Made by a program: the position numbers and the translations under genes. Under the pieces are notes generated by a model. The model ran no database searches and was not told the origin of the DNA. It saw only the letters and a list, made by a program, of their open reading frames with translations. Shown in pieces: positions 5,567 through 9,585 of a DNA stretch of 9,585 bases; the first letter of the stretch is position 1; each line of letters begins with the position of its first letter. This stretch comes from Chloroflexota bacterium (lineage in GTDB: Bacteria > Chloroflexota > Anaerolineae > Caldilineales > Caldilineaceae): contig QEUY01000084.1 in assembly GCA_003577365.1 (NCBI GenBank), positions 1 through 9,585 of the forward strand, read 5' to 3'.

Positions 5567-6621
5567 AACTGCAGCCGGCGCAGTTCGTCTGCCAGGAGGA
5601 GGGTAAAACGCCGCGCGTCTTTGGCATCGAGATGTGAGGCGTCGGGCACGGGCAGGGCGCGCATGGCGGGTATATCTGCAAAGTGCAGCGTGGGCGCTCC
5701 GGTGATCGGCGCGATCTGGTCCCAATACTGGCGGCGCAGTTCGGGCGTGTCGTAGAGATCCCGCAACTCTGCGCCGACCGGAAAATGGAGAAAGAGCACA
5801 TTGCCGCCGCGCTGTTGAATCTTGGCGACCGCGGGGCGCACCAAGGTGTGCAGAGAGTCCAGAAAGTCGGCTTGGCTGGTGGGCGCGGTGCGGGCATAGT
5901 TGCGCTGTGTCAGATCGATGATGCGCGTGCGCAGCCGATCTAGCCCCGCAGGCGTCAACAGGCTGTAGTAGTGGGCCGCCCGATAGCGATCCGGCCTGGT
6001 CTCGATGTAGGCGGGCGCGGCGCCAGGGATAAAGACGAGCAGTTGGCGCGGGCTGAGGGTCGAACTAAACAGGAGAAACCGTTCCTGCAAGAAGGTTTGG
6101 ATAGTCAGATTCGCCATCTTGTCCCACCGGCCCCAATGGCTCCATTCGCGCCGATAGTAGTCGACCCAGCGCTGCTGGCTCGTTTCGCCTTGGCGCGCCA
6201 GCGAGACGATATTGGCGTCGTAGATCACCAAGCCGGTGAAGGCCGGGTCTTCGGCCAGGTCTTTCAGCACGGCCAAGCCCACCGTGCCGTTGATGCCAAG
6301 TTGGGTGACCGTGTACCCTGGCAGCGTCTGCTCCAGCACGTCGGGCGCTACGCCCAACTGCATACGCGATGAGCCTAGCAGGACGATGTGTTTTGCACCC
6401 TGCTTTGTCTCGTCTGCGGCGCGCGGGTGGGGGTAGACCTGGCTGCGCTGATAGGCCCACAAGGCCATGCTGTCGGTCACCGAAGGGAGATGTCCCTGCT
6501 CGCGCAAGGCCAACTCGACCGGCAGCAGCAGGCCGGCGAACAACAGGAGCGCCAGCAGCCATTGTTTGCCATAGGGAGCGTGGGGTATCCGGCTGTTAGA
6601 ATTGGAAGTAGATGAAGGCAT
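5548..6621 (-). CDS. SGNH-type membrane-anchored partner of the MBOAT acyltransferase
   Basis: The 357-residue product has a short polar N-terminus, one membrane anchor (about 20-38, LLALLLFAGLLLPVELAL) and an extracytoplasmic domain with a degenerate SGNH/GDSL pattern: LLGSSRMQLG with Ser84 or Ser85 as nucleophile (81-90), a GINGTVG block (109-115) giving oxyanion-type Gly/Asn, and a C-terminal DASH with Asp327 and His330. This is the kind of protein (compare DltD, AlgJ/AlgX, PatB) that works with an MBOAT protein to move an acyl group to a polysaccharide or other surface target. The ATG at 6621 overlaps the last 26 bp of the MBOAT gene and has AAGGGAGA (6624-6631) upstream, suggesting translational coupling. 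The substrate is not readable. It converges on the SelA-like gene with a 3-bp gap. Pair function is inferred from gene order and motifs. Confidence 0.8.
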   Translation of the reverse strand: MPSSTSNSNSRIPHAPYGKQWLLALLLFAGLLLPVELALREQGHLPSVTDSMALWAYQRSQVYPHPRAADETKQGAKHIVLLGSSRMQLGVAPDVLEQTLPGYTVTQLGINGTVGLAVLKDLAEDPAFTGLVIYDANIVSLARQGETSQQRWVDYYRREWSHWGRWDKMANLTIQTFLQERFLLFSSTLSPRQLLVFIPGAAPAYIETRPDRYRAAHYYSLLTPAGLDRLRTRIIDLTQRNYARTAPTSQADFLDSLHTLVRPAVAKIQQRGGNVLFLHFPVGAELRDLYDTPELRRQYWDQIAPITGAPTLHFADIPAMRALPVPDASHLDAKDARRFTLLLADELRRLQLVSVAE

Positions 6622-8029
6622 GGTCTCCCTTTGGCAATGAAATCACAACGGCGAACAGCAGCACGGCCATGATGGCCGAGCGCGCCCACCAGGGCATCTG
6701 AGCCGCCAGCCACTCATAGCTTTTGTCGCGCATATACCACTCAAAGAGCAGGAAGGCCGCCAGCAGAGCCAGGACCATCAGATAATCGCGGCGCGCGATC
6801 TCGATGCCCGGCTGCATGTGCCATCCGGCCCCCAGCATCATCTTGAGGGTCGTCAGGGCACGTTCCAGGTGGGGGGCGCGAAAAAAGACACGCGTAAAAC
6901 AGCCCAAGGTAAAGGTGAGCAGCGCCAGGCCGAATTGGACAGGCGGGACCTGCCAGAGGCGGTGGCGTGCCCAAGCTTGTCCCTGGATCAGCCGTTCGAC
7001 GACCAGATAGAAGGCGTGCAGCCCGCCCCACAGCACAAACAGCCAGGATGCGCCGTGCCACAGCCCGCCCAGCAGCATGGTGATCACCAGGTTGCGATAG
7101 GTGTTGAGGGTTCCTTTGCGGTTGCCGCCCAGGGGGATATAGAGGTAGGAGCCTAACCAGGTCGAGAGGGTGATGTGCCAGCGCCGCCAGAAGTCGGCAA
7201 AGCCTACCGCGGCTAGGGGAAAGCGAAAATTGTCGGGCAGGACAAAGCCAAAACACAGCCCCACGCCGATGGCGCACAGCGAGTAGCCGGCAAAGTCGGC
7301 ATAGATCTGGATGGCAAAGGCCAGCGTGCCGGTCCAGGCTTCGGCGAAATTGGGCAGCGCCGCCGCGTCGTACACCGCCTCCACCACCTCGGCCATGATG
7401 CGGTCGGCGATCACCACTTTGTAAAAGAGGCCAAGCACCAGCAGGCTCAACCCCCACCCGACTTGCCGCGCCGACCCCAGCTTTGGCTCAACGCACTGCG
7501 GCAAAAAATCGTGGGCACGGACGATCGGCCCGGCCACCAACTGCGGGAAAAAGCTGACATAGAGCGCATAGTCGAGGAAAGAATGCCAGGGGGCGAACTT
7601 CCCTCGATAGATGTCAATGGTATAGGAGAGCGTTTGAAAGGTGTAGAAGGAGATGCCGACCGGCAGGATGATGCTGAACGGCGGCGGCTGGTAGACAACT
7701 CCCAGCCCGTGCATCAGGGCTGTGAAATTGTCCAGCAGGAACCCGCCATATTTGAAATAGCCCAACAGCCCCAGGTTGATCAGCAGGCTTACGCCGAGCA
7801 GCCCCTTGCGCCGACCTGGATGGGCGGCATGGTAGATGGCGCGCGCTAAATACCAATCGACGACGGTGGAGAACCAAAGCAGGAGGACAAAAGGGGGGTT
7901 CCAGGCGGCATAGAAGAGATAGCTGACTGCCACAAGGAAGCCCTTGCGCGCTGTCCAATTCGACAACACCCGGCTGACCGGCAGCACCACGGCCAGGAAG
8001 ATCAAAAACGTATAGGAGTTGAAGAGCAT
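6596..8029 (-). CDS. MBOAT family O-acyltransferase (AlgI-like)
   Basis: This 477-residue polytopic inner-membrane protein is an AlgI/DltB-type membrane-bound O-acyltransferase, carrying an acyl (usually acetyl) group across the membrane for transfer to a polymer. Seen: the family's N-terminus MLFNSYTFLIFLAVVLPV, many hydrophobic segments (about 5-20, 31-55, 78-95, 120-135, 190-210, 235-262, 315-345, 365-385, 415-430, 450-465), LPVGISFYTFQTLSYTIDIYRG (122-143), FPQLVAGPIVR (161-171), DFWRRWHITLSTWLGSYLYIPLGGNRKG (279-306) and LLGGLWHGASWLFVLWGGLHAFYL, with the invariant His325 and the second His338. Length is normal. The ATG at 8029 has no clear Shine-Dalgarno, but the N-terminus is canonical and a good promoter lies 40-70 bp upstream. 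It is first of a two-gene unit with the SGNH partner, overlapping it by 26 bp. Confidence 0.93.
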   Translation of the reverse strand: MLFNSYTFLIFLAVVLPVSRVLSNWTARKGFLVAVSYLFYAAWNPPFVLLLWFSTVVDWYLARAIYHAAHPGRRKGLLGVSLLINLGLLGYFKYGGFLLDNFTALMHGLGVVYQPPPFSIILPVGISFYTFQTLSYTIDIYRGKFAPWHSFLDYALYVSFFPQLVAGPIVRAHDFLPQCVEPKLGSARQVGWGLSLLVLGLFYKVVIADRIMAEVVEAVYDAAALPNFAEAWTGTLAFAIQIYADFAGYSLCAIGVGLCFGFVLPDNFRFPLAAVGFADFWRRWHITLSTWLGSYLYIPLGGNRKGTLNTYRNLVITMLLGGLWHGASWLFVLWGGLHAFYLVVERLIQGQAWARHRLWQVPPVQFGLALLTFTLGCFTRVFFRAPHLERALTTLKMMLGAGWHMQPGIEIARRDYLMVLALLAAFLLFEWYMRDKSYEWLAAQMPWWARSAIMAVLLFAVVISLPKGDHAFIYFQF

Positions 8030-8067
8030 GTCGGGCTTTGTTGATGGGCGGCGGTATCAGTATGCCT

Positions 8068-8096
8068 ATCTTACTCCTTCATCCCTGGCGTGCCAA
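8068..8096 (-). promoter_or_regulatory. Promoter of the MBOAT-SGNH operon
   Basis: On the minus strand TTGGCA (8091-8096; five of six consensus bases) and TAAGAT (8068-8073; four of six) are separated by exactly 17 bp. Transcription would start near 8060, leaving a leader of about 30 nt before the ATG at 8029. It sits in the 91-bp gap after the stop of the upstream gene at 8121, so the pair can be expressed separately from it. Confidence 0.65.
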
Positions 8097-8120
8097 ATTC
8101 TCGACCCAGGCTGGGGCGCG

Positions 8121-9585
8121 CTATTCCTCGCCGGCATAGGGCGCTTCGACGCTGACTGCGCCGTCTTGGACGACGATCACCCCGGCCTCCATGCCTGTAA
8201 GATGGGTTGTCCCGTGCGGGGTGGTCAGCGTCACCTGCGCCGTTTCCAACCCCAGATAGCCCGCGACATAGAGATCGGCATCGGGCAGCGCCGCCAGCCA
8301 GATCGGCCCGTGGTCCGCTTCGAGCGTGGCCCCGCCGATGTGGAGCGGACCGCGCCGTGCCTGGCGGGCGAAGGGCGCAGCCAGCGGCGGCCAGCCTAGC
8401 TCGCCCGCTTCGCGCCAGCGGCGCAGCAGCCGCCACTGCATCAGGTCGATCTCAATGCCCAGTTCGTCCTCGCCGCGGCGGTAGCTCACGCGGTAGCGGC
8501 GCTCCCCCTGGCCCGCATAGGTATAGCCGGGGTCGAGAGCTTCGGCCCACTCGCCTTGGTCAACGACCTGGGCAAAGGCCGCGCCGTCCGGGTAGGCGCT
8601 GCGTGCGGCCAGCTCGACATAGAAGGCGGAAAAGGGACGTCCCTGGAAAAACGGGCCGGGCCAGTTTAGCTCCCAGAAGGTCTTGGCCGGCCCTTGATAG
8701 CTGTAGCGTTCCAGCACCAGGTCGCCCTGGCGTTCCACCAGGCGCAGCGGGGTTTGGCTGCCCAGGCGTGTAAACGCCAGCGGGCGCACCGCCACATAGG
8801 CATCGCCTACGGCGGCGACCACCGTTGCGTCCGGCGCGACCTCGTATGGCAGCGCCTCGACGCGCGTGCTGCCCACCCAAAGCTCGTCCACAGTGGCGCG
8901 GCGCACCCAGATCCAGGCTACCTTGATGCTCTGCGTCTCGCCCAGGCGGGCGGGCGTGTAGATGCCGAGGGCGCGGCTCCCCGCCTGCACCCCCCAGAAC
9001 TCGCCCTCGTCCAACAGGTTGCGGCTGCGCGTGCGGTCGGTGCGGTGATAGCTGTCGCCCAGCCACTTGTCGTCGACGATGCAGCGTGTATAGAAGACGC
9101 CGGGATGCGCCTGGCCGGGCCGCGTCATGTGCGCCATGAGAACATTGGACTGCGGCGACAGCCCCTTGCTGGCGACGCCGAGCGCATAGGCCGGGGTGAG
9201 GGTGGTGGTCAGCGCCATCTCCAGCGGGCGCGAGGCCGTCTCGACGACCGTATAGGCGGCGGGCAGCGCGGCCCACAGCGCCGCCAGCCAGCCGGGGAGC
9301 ATCCCGCCCGCGATCCATTCATCCAAGAGCGTGCGCTCGGGCGGCGTGCCGGTCGTGATCGTCGGCTGATAGGCGCGGCCATAGGGGCCGGCCCAGCGCC
9401 CGCTGGCGTGGTGCAGATGCAGCACGGCGCTCAGCCCCAAGCGCGCCAGCATCGCCCGTGCGCGGCTGCGCGTGGTGGGGTCTTGGCTCAGTTCGGCCAG
9501 ACCGCTCAGGGCGCGTATGCTCACCGGCAGATAGGTGGGGCTGTTGAACTCATGCGGGTGGCCGGAGCGGTTGGTGAATTCGATC
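8121..9585 (-). CDS. Unrecognised large protein, 5'-truncated; possible carbohydrate-active protein
   Basis: The frame is open from the right edge to TAG at 8121-8123: 487 residues visible, with no in-frame stop before the edge, so the true start lies outside. A GTG at 9524 is internal: the codons before it encode sensible protein (GHPHEFNSPTYLPVSIRAL). The N-terminal third is helical (ALSGLAELSQDPTTRSRARAMLARLGLSAVLHLHH), then GRWAGPYGRAYQP; the rest looks beta-rich, with repeated short strands, ending TGMEAGVIVVQDGAVSVEAPYAGEE. This helix-toroid-then-beta-sandwich look, and EFNSPTY with GPYGRAY, recalls heparinase II/III-like or six-hairpin glycosidase-like proteins, but I recognise no catalytic signature. 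Aromatic-rich segments (FWELNWPGPFFQGRPFSAFYVEL) fit carbohydrate contact. It lies 91 bp upstream of the MBOAT gene on the same strand. Function is left open. Confidence 0.75.
   Translation of the reverse strand, partial: IEFTNRSGHPHEFNSPTYLPVSIRALSGLAELSQDPTTRSRARAMLARLGLSAVLHLHHASGRWAGPYGRAYQPTITTGTPPERTLLDEWIAGGMLPGWLAALWAALPAAYTVVETASRPLEMALTTTLTPAYALGVASKGLSPQSNVLMAHMTRPGQAHPGVFYTRCIVDDKWLGDSYHRTDRTRSRNLLDEGEFWGVQAGSRALGIYTPARLGETQSIKVAWIWVRRATVDELWVGSTRVEALPYEVAPDATVVAAVGDAYVAVRPLAFTRLGSQTPLRLVERQGDLVLERYSYQGPAKTFWELNWPGPFFQGRPFSAFYVELAARSAYPDGAAFAQVVDQGEWAEALDPGYTYAGQGERRYRVSYRRGEDELGIEIDLMQWRLLRRWREAGELGWPPLAAPFARQARRGPLHIGGATLEADHGPIWLAALPDADLYVAGYLGLETAQVTLTTPHGTTHLTGMEAGVIVVQDGAVSVEAPYAGEE

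Noticed and set aside
9522..9524. GTG as start of the rightmost gene
   Set aside because: The frame continues upstream to the window edge with protein-like sequence including EFNSPTY, so the GTG is internal.

Overview
The window is GC-rich bacterial DNA, densely coded, with short intergenic gaps. A Chloroflexota-type (Anaerolineae/Caldilineae-like) organism would fit the codon use, the mix of genes and the heptad repeats. That placement is an inference: no rRNA or other marker gene is present. I see no tRNA, rRNA, CRISPR array, transposase, integrase or phage gene.

Layout: (1) Minus strand, 1-2597: galM (aldose 1-epimerase) followed by fhs (formate-tetrahydrofolate ligase, cut by the left edge), 14 bp apart, so very likely one transcript. 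(2) 2598-2988: a divergent regulatory region with candidate promoters in both directions and a perfect 9-bp inverted repeat over the putative start of plus-strand transcription. (3) Plus strand, 2989-5544: a three-gene cluster of a small PPC/DUF296 protein, a beta-hydroxyacid dehydrogenase (3-hydroxyisobutyrate / tartronate-semialdehyde reductase type), and a SelA-like PLP enzyme. Inverted heptanucleotide repeats lie between the last two. (4) Minus strand, 5548-8029: an SGNH-type protein and an MBOAT O-acyltransferase whose ends overlap by 26 bp, transcribed from a good sigma70-type promoter at 8068-8096. This cluster converges on the plus-strand cluster with only 3 bp between stop codons, and a 9-bp perfect hairpin spans both stops. 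(5) Minus strand, 8121 to the right edge: the C-terminal 487 residues of a large protein I cannot name, possibly a carbohydrate-active alpha-toroid plus beta-sandwich protein.

Working together: the plus-strand cluster looks like a small catabolic unit for a hydroxy- or amino-acid (or amino-sugar acid) substrate. The SelA-like enzyme would be a lyase or related PLP enzyme, and the dehydrogenase would handle a semialdehyde or beta-hydroxyacid; the substrate cannot be read from the sequence. The MBOAT/SGNH pair is the standard two-component arrangement for O-acylation of an exported polysaccharide or other surface molecule. No complete new system such as a defence island is evident. The most unusual items are the operator-like palindrome, the inverted heptad arrays, the shared hairpin at the convergent stops, and the atypical active-site loop of the SelA-like enzyme.
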